Origin: Aquificaceae bacterium
GTDB lineage: Bacteria > Aquificota > Aquificia > Aquificales > Aquificaceae
Length of the DNA: 64,000 nt
NCBI GenBank assembly: GCA_037481935.1
Contig: JBBFKQ010000001.1
Span: 237,313-301,312, forward strand
Direction: 5' to 3'
Shown: one piece after another, positions 45,288-53,451 of the stretch
Layout: each line of letters begins with the position of its first letter
How positions within the stretch are numbered: the stretch's first letter is position 1
Made by a program: the position numbers and the translations under genes
The notes under the pieces: model-generated
Seen by the model: the letters and a program-made list of their open reading frames with translations, nothing else
Told to the model about the DNA's origin: nothing
Database searches by the model: none

Positions 45288-46880
45288 ATGCACAGAATCC
45301 TTATTACCGACCCCATATCTGAAAAGGGTATTGAGCTTCTCAGGCGTGAGCCTGACTTTGAGGTGGATAACGAGCCAGATATATCCTACGAAGAACTGCT
45401 TGAGGTGGTGGGGGGTTACCACTGCATTATAACGAGAAGCAGGACTCCGGTTACAAGGGAGCTGATAGAAAGAGGAGAGAATCTCAAGGTTATAGGTAGA
45501 GCCGGAGTGGGTGTGGACAACGTGGATATAGAATCCGCCTCTATGAGGGGTATACTTGTCATAAACACGCCTGGAGCAAACACCATAGGGGCTACAGAGC
45601 TTACACTCTGCCACATGCTCAACGTGGTGAGAAATGCCCACATAGCCCACAAGAGTATGGTGGAGGGTCGCTGGGACAGGAAGAAGTTTATGGGAACAGA
45701 GCTTTATGGAAAAACCCTTGGAATAATTGGCCTAGGAAACATAGGCTCTCAGGTTGCCATAAGGGCAAAAGCCTTTGGTATGACCGTATACGCCTATGAC
45801 CCATACATACCGAGGGAAAAGGCAGACAGGCTTGGGGTAAAGCTCTTTGACAATCTTCACCACATGCTAAAACAGATAGACATCCTTACCATTCATGCAC
45901 CCCTGACCCATGAGACAAAGCATATGATTACGAGAAGAGAGTTTGAAATTATGAAGGATGGAGCAGTCCTCATAAACTGTGCAAGGGGTGGAATAGTGAA
46001 GGACGAAGACCTCATATGGGCTCTGGAGAGCGGGAAGCTGGCGGGCGTCGGACTGGATGTCTTTTCCGTGGAACCACCTCCGAAGGAGTTTGTAGACAAT
46101 ATATCAAAGTTTCCAAATGTTTCTCTGTCGCCTCATATTGGAGCGAACACCTATGAGTCTCAGGAAAACGTGGCGGTAATCGTTGCACAGCAGGTAATCA
46201 AGGCGCTGAGAGGACAGACGGTAGAGTATGTGGTGAACGCACCCTTCCCAGACCTCTCTGTCCTTACCCTCATTAAACCCCACCTTGACCTTGCGGAGAG
46301 AATGGGCAGATTCCTGGTGCAGTGGTCGGAGGAAGGTATAAGGGAGGTTCATATAGAGGTGAGGGGTGATATAGCACCTCACTTTCATCCTATAGCGTCG
46401 GCGGTGCTCATGGGAATCTTAAAAGAAACAGTGGACTTTCCTGTAAACATAATAAACGCCAGTTATGTGGCAAGAGACAGGGGAATAAAGGTAGAAGAGC
46501 TTACCTCAGAAGAGAGCGAAGACTACAAACATTACATCAAAGTGGTGGCGAGAGGCGACAGCACGGAGAGGGTTGTGGCCGGGTCTGTGCTGGAGGGGCA
46601 CATACCAAGAATATTTCAGATTGACCAATACAGGGTGGATGTGGAACCAGAGGGTATAATGCTGGTTTTTGAAAACAGAGATGTCCCGGGAGTTATTGGG
46701 AAAATAGGCAGCATACTGGGTAATGCAGGCGTGAACATAGCAGGTTTCAGACTGGGAAGGGAAAGGAAAGGAGGTATAGCCCTTGGAATTCTCAACCTTG
46801 ACGACCAGGTGCCAGAGGAGGTAATGCAGGAGCTCAGAAAAATACCACAGGTTCTCTTTGCCAAGCAGGTTATCGTGTAA
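45288..46880 (+). CDS. serA: D-3-phosphoglycerate dehydrogenase
   Basis: 530-residue enzyme that starts serine synthesis. The NAD-binding fold has LGIIGLGNIGSQVA (about residues 144-157), the catalytic Arg in INCARGGIVKDEDL, and His in LSPHIGANTYES. The long form has an intervening domain (about 320-450) and a C-terminal ACT domain (VFENRDVPGVIGKIGSILGNAGVNIAGFRLGR) for allosteric control by serine. TATAAT at 45259-45264 and GGAGG before the ATG are the signals. It overlaps nothing upstream. Confidence 0.96.
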   Translation: MHRILITDPISEKGIELLRREPDFEVDNEPDISYEELLEVVGGYHCIITRSRTPVTRELIERGENLKVIGRAGVGVDNVDIESASMRGILVINTPGANTIGATELTLCHMLNVVRNAHIAHKSMVEGRWDRKKFMGTELYGKTLGIIGLGNIGSQVAIRAKAFGMTVYAYDPYIPREKADRLGVKLFDNLHHMLKQIDILTIHAPLTHETKHMITRREFEIMKDGAVLINCARGGIVKDEDLIWALESGKLAGVGLDVFSVEPPPKEFVDNISKFPNVSLSPHIGANTYESQENVAVIVAQQVIKALRGQTVEYVVNAPFPDLSVLTLIKPHLDLAERMGRFLVQWSEEGIREVHIEVRGDIAPHFHPIASAVLMGILKETVDFPVNIINASYVARDRGIKVEELTSEESEDYKHYIKVVARGDSTERVVAGSVLEGHIPRIFQIDQYRVDVEPEGIMLVFENRDVPGVIGKIGSILGNAGVNIAGFRLGRERKGGIALGILNLDDQVPEEVMQELRKIPQVLFAKQVIV

Positions 46881-46893
46881 TAGATTTAGTTTC

Positions 46894-47439
46894 ATGGAGG
46901 AAACAAGGACGAGGCTGACTGCGGATGAGTTTTTCAGGCTCTACCCGGAAGAGACACGTATAGAGCTAATTGACGGGGAGGTTTATGAGATGCCCGCACC
47001 AAGTGCAAAACATCAGGATGTTCTTATAAGAATACTCCTTCCTATGAGGATATATGCAGACAGCAAGTCGTCAGGTGTTGTTCTCACCGCACCCGTAGAT
47101 GTGATATTTTCAGAGGATACCGTCCTTCAGCCTGACATAGTGTATGTATCTGACCAATCCAAGGTAAAGGAAAAGATACACGGGGCTCCAGACCTTGTGG
47201 TGGAGGTGGTCTCTCCGTCAACTTTTAAGAGGGACATAACCGACAAGATGAAGCTGTATGAAAGGCATGGTGTAAGGGAATACTGGCTTGTGTTTCCTTT
47301 AGAAAAGACCATAATGGTCTATGAGCTTACAGAGAAGGGTTATGAGCTCTTTTCCTACGCCACGGAGAAGGGCAAAGTAAAGTCAAGAGTCCTGCAGGGC
47401 TTTGAGCTGGAGGTGGAGGAGGTTTTTGGGGGTCTGTGA
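46894..47439 (+). CDS. Uma2-family endonuclease-fold protein, copy 1
   Basis: 181 residues from the ATG at 46894; the longer frame reaches into serA and is a shadow. Uma2 (DUF820) proteins have a PD-(D/E)xK fold: ELIDGEVYEMPAPS, VLTAPVDVIFSEDTVLQPDIVYVS, PDLVVEVVSPSTFKRD-TDKMKLYERHGVREYWLVFP. The Asp in LQPDIVYV and Glu/Val/Val in VVEVVSPS complete the fold's acidic site. They are abundant in cyanobacteria and thermophiles with unknown function. It overlaps copy 2. Confidence 0.85.
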   Translation: MEETRTRLTADEFFRLYPEETRIELIDGEVYEMPAPSAKHQDVLIRILLPMRIYADSKSSGVVLTAPVDVIFSEDTVLQPDIVYVSDQSKVKEKIHGAPDLVVEVVSPSTFKRDITDKMKLYERHGVREYWLVFPLEKTIMVYELTEKGYELFSYATEKGKVKSRVLQGFELEVEEVFGGL

Positions 47440-47981
47440 TGGAAGTCAAGACAAAACTTACCACAGAGGAGTTCTTCAAACTCTATCCCGAAGAGTCCAG
47501 AGTAGAGCTCATTGATGGGGAGGTTTATGAGATGCCCGCACCAAGCTTTGTGCATCAGGAGGTAGTGGCGAGAATCTTTATCCCCATGAGGCTTTACTCA
47601 GAGGAGAGTAGGCTGGGTAAAGTTGTTTTCTCCCCGATTGATGTGGTGTTGGATGAAGGTAATGTTCTGCAGCCGGACATAGTCTTTGTCTCAGACGCTG
47701 GCAGGATAGGGAAAAACATACAGGGTGCACCTGACCTTTTGGTGGAGGTTGTCTCCCCTTCTACCCTTATCAGAGACCTTACTGACAAGATGAAGATATA
47801 CGAAAGGAACGGAGTTCAGGAATACTGGATAGTCTTTCCCCTTGAGAAAGCCATAATCGTATACACATTGAGTCCAGAAGGTTATGAGCTTTTCTCATCC
47901 GCCGTAGAAAAGGGCAAAGTAAGGTCAAAGGCTCTCAAGGGCTTTGAGCTGGAGGTGGAGGAAGTCTTTAAGGGGCTTTAA
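47439..47981 (+). CDS. Uma2-family endonuclease-fold protein, copy 2
   Basis: 180 residues from the ATG at 47439 (a GTG at 47436 is possible). Very similar to copy 1 over its full length, including ELIDGEVYEMPAPS, VLQPDIVFVSDA, and DLLVEVVSPSTLIRDLTDKMKIYERNGVQEYWIVFPLEKAI. The start overlaps the copy-1 stop (TGATG), which together with the repeated DNA marks tandem duplication followed by divergence. Its end overlaps coaBC, on the other strand, by 14 nt. Confidence 0.85.
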   Translation: MEVKTKLTTEEFFKLYPEESRVELIDGEVYEMPAPSFVHQEVVARIFIPMRLYSEESRLGKVVFSPIDVVLDEGNVLQPDIVFVSDAGRIGKNIQGAPDLLVEVVSPSTLIRDLTDKMKIYERNGVQEYWIVFPLEKAIIVYTLSPEGYELFSSAVEKGKVRSKALKGFELEVEEVFKGL

Positions 47982-49134
47982 GGAGGGTCTTTATCAGCTC
48001 TTTCACTATCAACTCACTGGCTTCGAGCTTTCTTCCAGCTTTTATATCAAGTCTCCTTCCATCTCTAAAGAATAGCCTTCCCTCGTAAGTTTCTGAACCC
48101 ATACTTTCCAGTGGGTTTGCCACAATCAGGTCAAGGTTCTTTTCTTGAAGTTTTTTCAGAGCGTTTCCCTCTAGTCTTTCCCTCTCTTCCAGCGCAAAGC
48201 CTACCAGAAACTTATCCCCCTCTGACCTTCCCAGCTCAGCAAGTATATCGGGGTTTTTCACCAGCTCAAGGGTAAACCTTTCACGCTTTTTTAGCTTTCC
48301 TCCATAAACTTCAGACGGTCTGTAGTCCGCTACCGCCGCATTCATGACCACTATATCAGCCCAGTCTTTGAGGTGCATTACCCTCTCAAACATATCCTGC
48401 GCAGAGACAACCCTTATGACCTCCACCTCTGGAGGCTCCTCTGCGGTGGTAAAGCCTGCCACCACCTTAACCTGAGCCCCATACCACCTGAAAACCCTCG
48501 CAAGAGAGAAGCCCATAAGACCACTTGAGAGGTTGGATATAAACCTCACAGAATCTATAAACTCCCTTGTGGACCCTGCGGTTATGAGAACCCTCTTACC
48601 TTCAAGGAGTTTGGGTCTCAAGGCATACTCAACCCAGTCTAAGAGCCTTTCCAGAGAGGCAAGCCTTCCCTGTCCTTCCTCCTCACACAGGAGCTTTCCC
48701 TCCTCCGGTTCAATTATGATGACGCCTCTGTCTTTAAGCCTTTTGATGTTTTCCTGCACTGCAGGATTCTTATACATCTCCACATTCCCCGCAGGGGCGA
48801 GCATCAGAGTGCCCTTGTGAGAGAGGGCACAGGTGGTAAGAAGATTGTCCCCTATGCCCAATGCTATCTTTGAAAGGGTATTTATACTGCAGGGTGCCAC
48901 AAGAAACAGGTCCGACCACCTGGGGAGGTTTATATGAAGAAGGGGGTCGTCCTCCCAATCCACATAGGCTCTGTTTCCAGAAAGAGCCTGAAAGGTGAGC
49001 CTGCTTATGAACCTTTCAGAGAAGGGAGACATGACAACCCTGACCTGATGTCCAGACTTTACCAGCTCCCTCACCAACTCACAGGCTCTGTATATGGCTA
49101 TGCTTGAGCTTACTCCCAGAAGTATCTTAGCCAT
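47968..49134 (-). CDS. coaBC: Phosphopantothenoylcysteine synthetase/decarboxylase
   Basis: 388-residue bifunctional enzyme of coenzyme A synthesis. The N-terminal flavoprotein decarboxylase (GVSSSIAIYRACELVREL, VAPCSINTLSKIALGIGDNLLT, LAPAGNVEMYKNPAVQENI) is followed by the CoaB ligase (ITAGSTREFIDSVRFISNLSSGLMGFSLARVF, VMNAAVADYRPSEV, LVKNPDILAELG, VGFALE). Domain order is standard. It overlaps pyrB by 8 nt upstream. Confidence 0.95.
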   Translation of the reverse strand: MAKILLGVSSSIAIYRACELVRELVKSGHQVRVVMSPFSERFISRLTFQALSGNRAYVDWEDDPLLHINLPRWSDLFLVAPCSINTLSKIALGIGDNLLTTCALSHKGTLMLAPAGNVEMYKNPAVQENIKRLKDRGVIIIEPEEGKLLCEEEGQGRLASLERLLDWVEYALRPKLLEGKRVLITAGSTREFIDSVRFISNLSSGLMGFSLARVFRWYGAQVKVVAGFTTAEEPPEVEVIRVVSAQDMFERVMHLKDWADIVVMNAAVADYRPSEVYGGKLKKRERFTLELVKNPDILAELGRSEGDKFLVGFALEERERLEGNALKKLQEKNLDLIVANPLESMGSETYEGRLFFRDGRRLDIKAGRKLEASELIVKELIKTLLKAP

Positions 49135-50014
49135 CCCTGAGAGCCCAGTAAAGGACTGCCATCCTCACATAAAGCCCCTTTTCAACCTGCCTCATAATAA
49201 GGGACTTGTCCGAATAAAGCAACTCACTGTCAATATCCACGTAGAGGTTCACCGGCCCAGGATGCATAAAGTAGCCCTTAAGCTTTTTGTATCTTTCTCT
49301 GGTGAGCCCAAACTGTAAAAAGTAGCTCTCCTTGCTTGCTATAAAGTTTTCCCTGAATCTCTCTTCCTGAAGGCGGAGCCAGATGCACAGGTCAGCCCAT
49401 TCAATTGCTTCATCAACGCTATCAAATACACGCTTCACACCGAAGGGTGAAAGGTCTGAGGGTATAAGAGTTCTCGGACCGCAAACCCCAATCTCCGCCC
49501 CATAAAGGTTAAGAAGATAGGACCCAGAACGAAAGACCCGGCTGTGAAGTATGTCCCCCACATACACCACCCTCCTGCCCTCCAAAGACCCGAGGACTTC
49601 CTGGGCTGTAAAAAGGTCAATGAGCCCCTGGGTGGGATGTTGATGGGTTCCGTCTCCGGCGTTTATAAGGCTTATGCTCTCTTTCATATAATCTTCATAG
49701 GGGAAGAGAACATAAGGGATTCTGAAGACAATAGTCTTGAAGCCAAGAGCATGAAGACTTCTGACAGTATCGCGAAAGCTCTCCCCCTTTTCTATTGAAC
49801 TTTCCCCTCTGCCTGCATAGTAAGTTCTGAGCCCGAGAAGTCTACAGGCCTTCTCAAAGGAAAAACGCGTCCTTGTAGAACTTTCAAGAAAAAGAAGAGC
49901 TACATCACCCTCAAGACTTTCTCTCTCACCCCTGCTAAATCTTTCAGAGAGGAATTTAAGTTTGTGAATATCCTCTCTACTGAGGTCTCTCACAGAGATT
50001 AGGTGCTTTGACAT
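49127..50014 (-). CDS. pyrB: Aspartate carbamoyltransferase catalytic chain
   Basis: 295 residues, pyrimidine synthesis. Carbamoyl-phosphate binding STRTRFSFEKA, INAGDGTHQHPTQGLIDLFT, and the C-terminal SLIMRQVEKGLYVRMAVLYWAL are clear. The aspartate-side loop reads HPGPVNLY, where most relatives have HPGPVNR, so a normally conserved Arg is Leu here. There is no PyrI. A TATATT box on the minus strand (50021-50026) lies 6 nt before the ATG without a Shine-Dalgarno. It shares a 20-nt gap with the divergent regulator and overlaps coaBC by 8 nt. Confidence 0.93.
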   Translation of the reverse strand: MSKHLISVRDLSREDIHKLKFLSERFSRGERESLEGDVALLFLESSTRTRFSFEKACRLLGLRTYYAGRGESSIEKGESFRDTVRSLHALGFKTIVFRIPYVLFPYEDYMKESISLINAGDGTHQHPTQGLIDLFTAQEVLGSLEGRRVVYVGDILHSRVFRSGSYLLNLYGAEIGVCGPRTLIPSDLSPFGVKRVFDSVDEAIEWADLCIWLRLQEERFRENFIASKESYFLQFGLTRERYKKLKGYFMHPGPVNLYVDIDSELLYSDKSLIMRQVEKGLYVRMAVLYWALRDG

Positions 50015-50034
50015 TTCGGGAATATAATTTTAAC
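50015..50034. promoter_or_regulatory. Divergent pyrB / regulator -10 boxes in a 20-nt gap
   Basis: TATATT (minus, 50021-50026) is 6 nt from the pyrB ATG, and TATAAT (plus, 50023-50028) is 6 nt from the regulator ATG at 50035. The two -10 boxes overlap by four bases. Both genes would be leaderless and could not be transcribed simultaneously without polymerase interference. Confidence 0.6.
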
Positions 50035-50610
50035 ATGGACAGAAAGGAGCAGATAATAGAGCTCATACCCCAGGGCTATAGAAGCGTCAAAGCCCTCGCT
50101 CAACACTTTGGGGTATCGCTGATGACCATATACAGGGATGTGAGGGAGCTTGAGAAGGAGGGGAGGATTGTAAGAAAACATGGGGAGCTGCTTCTGAGAG
50201 AAGAGGCTGGAGAAGCAATAGAAGAGGCTATGCCCTCCTGTGCCTACTGCACAAAACCCATAGAGAAGAGGCTTGAATTCACTTACAGGCTCAAAAGAGG
50301 GAGGATTATAAGAGCCTGCTGTGCTCATTGTGGATTATTGCTTTACAAGAACATAAGGGAGGAAGATATTGAATCCTGTATGACATGGGACTTTATAAAT
50401 TGCAGACCCCTCAGCTGTTTTTCCGCATGGTATGTGGTTGGCTCTTCTGCCATGCCATGCTGTTCTCCATCCGCAATAGCCTTTGCAAATAAGGAGGACG
50501 CTGAGAAGTTTGCCAGAGGCTTTGGGGGCATGGTGATGGATTTTGAGGGTGCAGTTGAGGGCATTGCACATCTGATGAAAAGGGGTTCTGTAGTTAAAAT
50601 AAATCTATGA
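50035..50610 (+). CDS. DeoR-type HTH fused to a NosL-like metal-binding domain
   Basis: 191 residues from the ATG at 50035; the upstream in-frame codons fall inside pyrB's start region. The N-terminal 60 residues form a winged helix of DeoR type (DRKEQIIELIPQGYRSVKALAQHFGVSLMTIYRDVRELEKEGRIVRKHG). The rest resembles NosL, a copper-binding protein of nitrous oxide reduction: paired cysteines CAYC, CCAHC, C in SCMTWDF and CRPLSC, then AWYVVGSSAMPCC and AFANKEDAEKFARGFGGMV. No signal peptide or lipobox is present, so it is cytoplasmic. A metal-sensing regulator is inferred. Confidence 0.75.
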   Translation: MDRKEQIIELIPQGYRSVKALAQHFGVSLMTIYRDVRELEKEGRIVRKHGELLLREEAGEAIEEAMPSCAYCTKPIEKRLEFTYRLKRGRIIRACCAHCGLLLYKNIREEDIESCMTWDFINCRPLSCFSAWYVVGSSAMPCCSPSAIAFANKEDAEKFARGFGGMVMDFEGAVEGIAHLMKRGSVVKINL

Positions 50611-50619
50611 GGTTATGGT

Positions 50620-51513
50620 ATGAAAAATTTAAAAAACGAAGAAATTCAGGAACTTAAAGAGCAAGAATTAAAAAATTTTATACCATCAGTTATAATTGAT
50701 TCATCCTATAATCTAATAGCCTTAAATTCTACTGCAAAGAAGATGTTTGGTGAAGTTATAGGTAAAAAGTGTTACAAGGTTTTATACGGTTTTGAAGAGC
50801 CCTGCTATCAGAAGGGCATTAAATGTCCTGTATACGACAAGGTTGTAGACACAGACATAATAAGCATAGACTATGAAAACTATATAAGAAGCTATGGAAA
50901 GGTGCCCATGGGCGGCATATACTGGGAGAGTGTTATAAACATAACCAATGTGGACATACTCAGGTCAAGCATTATAGATTCTGTATCCGGTCTGTATAAC
51001 AGGAAGTTTGCGGAAAGCTTCCTTGAAAAGAGCTTTACCCTCTGGACCAGGTACGGGCAACCCTTTGGACTTATGTTTATAGACATTGACAATCTCAAGG
51101 AGATAAACGATAGGTATGGGCATATTATGGGAGATAGAGCCATAGAAAAGATATCTGCATGTCTTAGGGTAATGGTAAGGTCATCAGATGTTGCTTGCAG
51201 GTATGGTGGGGATGAGTTTCTCGTTATTCTACCCAACACGAGCCTTGATGCAAGCGAACATGCGGCTATGAGACTGCTCAGGTGTGTGGAACAGATACAG
51301 CTTATTTTTCCTATTTCAGTAAGTATAGGGCTGACCCAGTCCCTCAGAGAGGATAGTAGCTTTAAAGACGTAATAAAGAGGGCAGATGAAGCCATGTATA
51401 AGGCTAAAAGGTCTGGAAAGGGCAAAATTGGGGTAGCCAAGTCAAAGGATGATATTTACCTAATTCATGTTGAAGGAGGAGTAGAGTATGAGCAGAGCAA
51501 AGATATACGTTGA
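50620..51513 (+). CDS. PAS-GGDEF diguanylate cyclase
   Basis: 297 residues, probably makes cyclic di-GMP. An N-terminal PAS-like sensor (about 20-110) has cysteines (KCYKVLYGFEEPCYQKGIKCPVYD) resembling a metal- or redox-sensing variant. The GGDEF domain has DSVSGLYNRKFAESFL, the intact active-site GGDEF (residues 196-200) and RADEAMYKAKRSGKGKIGV. An RxxD I-site is not evident. It lies 9 nt after the NosL-type regulator and overlaps nuoG by 26 nt. Confidence 0.88.
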   Translation: MKNLKNEEIQELKEQELKNFIPSVIIDSSYNLIALNSTAKKMFGEVIGKKCYKVLYGFEEPCYQKGIKCPVYDKVVDTDIISIDYENYIRSYGKVPMGGIYWESVINITNVDILRSSIIDSVSGLYNRKFAESFLEKSFTLWTRYGQPFGLMFIDIDNLKEINDRYGHIMGDRAIEKISACLRVMVRSSDVACRYGGDEFLVILPNTSLDASEHAAMRLLRCVEQIQLIFPISVSIGLTQSLREDSSFKDVIKRADEAMYKAKRSGKGKIGVAKSKDDIYLIHVEGGVEYEQSKDIR

Positions 51514-53368
51514 CGGCATAGAGTATGAGGTGGACAGAAGCAAACCTCTTCTTCAGAACTTGCTTGACCTTGGTATAAACCTTCCTTACTTCTGCTACCA
51601 TCCACGCCTTAAGATTATCGGCGCCTGTAGAATGTGCGTTGTCTACAACGAAAAGACGGGAAGGCTCATGACATCATGCAACGTATACCCAGAAGAAGGT
51701 ATGTCCATATCCATCCAGCACCCAGTGGTGAAGGAAAACCAGAAGTATCTTCTTCAGGCCTTTATGACCAGACATCCCCTTGATTGCCCCATATGCGACA
51801 AGGCTGGAGAGTGTGACCTTCAGAACTACGGAGCCCTCTTCGGTCCGCAGAAGCAGGTAGTGCCCGTTTCTGCCCTTGAAAAGGAGAGACATCAGCTGGA
51901 CTGGGAGAGCGACTTTTTAGAGTATTATTCCAACAGGTGTGTAGTGTGCTACAGGTGCACTAGAGCCTGTGATGATGTGAACGGCGCCCATGCCCTCTAT
52001 GTGGAAGAGAGGGGGTTTCAGGCAAACATAGCTCCAACCCTGAGACCCATGGATACTTCCATGTGTGAAATGTGCGGTCTGTGCGTTTATGTCTGTCCTG
52101 TAGGTGCCATAATATCCAAGCCCTTCAAGTACTGGACGAGGAGCTGGCTTTTGAAAAGAGATAAGACCATCTGTAACATATGCCCTGTGGGATGTGAAAT
52201 TCAGGTAGAGTATGGCACGGGTGACTGGAGGTCAAAGGAGAAGGTTTACAGGACAAAGCCCACCGACGAGTTAAACATATGTGCAAAAGCCTTCTTTGGC
52301 TATGATGTGCTCAATCACGAAAGGCTCAGGTCTCCAAGTATGTTTGGCAGGGAGGAGACCAGTGGTAACGTAGCCAATTTCCTCTCTATGATAATGAAGG
52401 GGAAGCCAGAAGAAACTCTGATCCTCCTTTCCTCCTACATGACAGAGGAAGACTACAGCCTATTAAGGGAGCTGGTAAAAAGGACAGGCATTATGGTAAG
52501 CTCCACACTCTCCTTTGACCTGATGCCTTTCCTTGAGAACTACGGAGAGTACAAACCCGTAAGCATGGAGGAAATCAAAGATGCAGACTTTTATGTCTTC
52601 ATAGGCGAAGATATAACCTCAACTGCACCCGTTCTTTCCTATTACACAAGGGGGAAAGTCTACAAGATAGGCAAGGTGCAGAGAGACTCAAAGTTTAACC
52701 CCGTTCTTATTGAAAAAGACCACCTTGAAAAGCTTGAAGGCAGAGGTGTTATGGTGTTTAACGCCGTGGGCATGCAACCATATGAAGCAGCAGAATGGGG
52801 AACATATCTGAAAAAAATCTGTGGGGAAAAGGGCTTTAAGCTCTTGCTTTTGCACGACAGCAACTTTCTTGGACTTATAAAACATATACCCCTTGACTGG
52901 CTTTCAAGCCCTTCCAGTGCTCTCCAGAAGGCGAAAAACCTCATAATCTTCGGTGAAGACCTGACGGATTATATAAGGATAGAAGAGCTTGAAAAGGTCT
53001 TTGATGGTCTTGAGCATCTTGTGGTCTTCTCACCCTTTGAGGATGGGATTGCCCAGTATGCACAGATAAGGATTCCCATGGCTATGATCGGTGAGCTTGA
53101 GGGAACTGTTGAAACCCTAATGGGTGAAGTAAAAACCCGGAGGTTTTTACAGAAAGCCTTCAACCACACGGAATTTCTCAGAAACCTCCTTGATTACATA
53201 CCAGAGGCAGAGAAGGAGCCTGTGGTCCTCAAGGGAGGGCCTCAGCAGATTCGCAGAGAGGTCCACCTCTACAGAAGCAACTGGATAACGAGAAGGAGCG
53301 AAAACCTTACAAGACTGTATGAGAAAAACACTGCGGTTATGGAGGTGCTCAGATTGGGAAGCTCATAA
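51488..53368 (+). CDS. nuoG: NADH-quinone oxidoreductase subunit G
   Basis: 626 residues, peripheral arm of complex I. A [2Fe-2S] domain uses Cys36, Cys47, Cys50 and Cys64. The His-ligated site is HPLDCPICDKAGECDLQ, then [4Fe-4S] sites CVVCYRCTRACDDV and CEMCGLCVYVCPVGAI, and the additional CNICPVGCEIQV motif of the molybdopterin-oxidoreductase-like domain. AAGGAGGAG precedes the ATG. It overlaps the diguanylate cyclase by 26 nt. No other nuo gene is in the window; subunit G here is isolated and shorter than in classical nuo operons. Confidence 0.88.
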   Translation: MSRAKIYVDGIEYEVDRSKPLLQNLLDLGINLPYFCYHPRLKIIGACRMCVVYNEKTGRLMTSCNVYPEEGMSISIQHPVVKENQKYLLQAFMTRHPLDCPICDKAGECDLQNYGALFGPQKQVVPVSALEKERHQLDWESDFLEYYSNRCVVCYRCTRACDDVNGAHALYVEERGFQANIAPTLRPMDTSMCEMCGLCVYVCPVGAIISKPFKYWTRSWLLKRDKTICNICPVGCEIQVEYGTGDWRSKEKVYRTKPTDELNICAKAFFGYDVLNHERLRSPSMFGREETSGNVANFLSMIMKGKPEETLILLSSYMTEEDYSLLRELVKRTGIMVSSTLSFDLMPFLENYGEYKPVSMEEIKDADFYVFIGEDITSTAPVLSYYTRGKVYKIGKVQRDSKFNPVLIEKDHLEKLEGRGVMVFNAVGMQPYEAAEWGTYLKKICGEKGFKLLLLHDSNFLGLIKHIPLDWLSSPSSALQKAKNLIIFGEDLTDYIRIEELEKVFDGLEHLVVFSPFEDGIAQYAQIRIPMAMIGELEGTVETLMGEVKTRRFLQKAFNHTEFLRNLLDYIPEAEKEPVVLKGGPQQIRREVHLYRSNWITRRSENLTRLYEKNTAVMEVLRLGSS

Positions 53369-53451
53369 GATTTCTTATAGCCTGCGCCCTTTGCGTGGCT
53401 TTTGCACTTGTGCTTTATTTAATTCTCTTTTAGAGGCATATATTAAGACCA

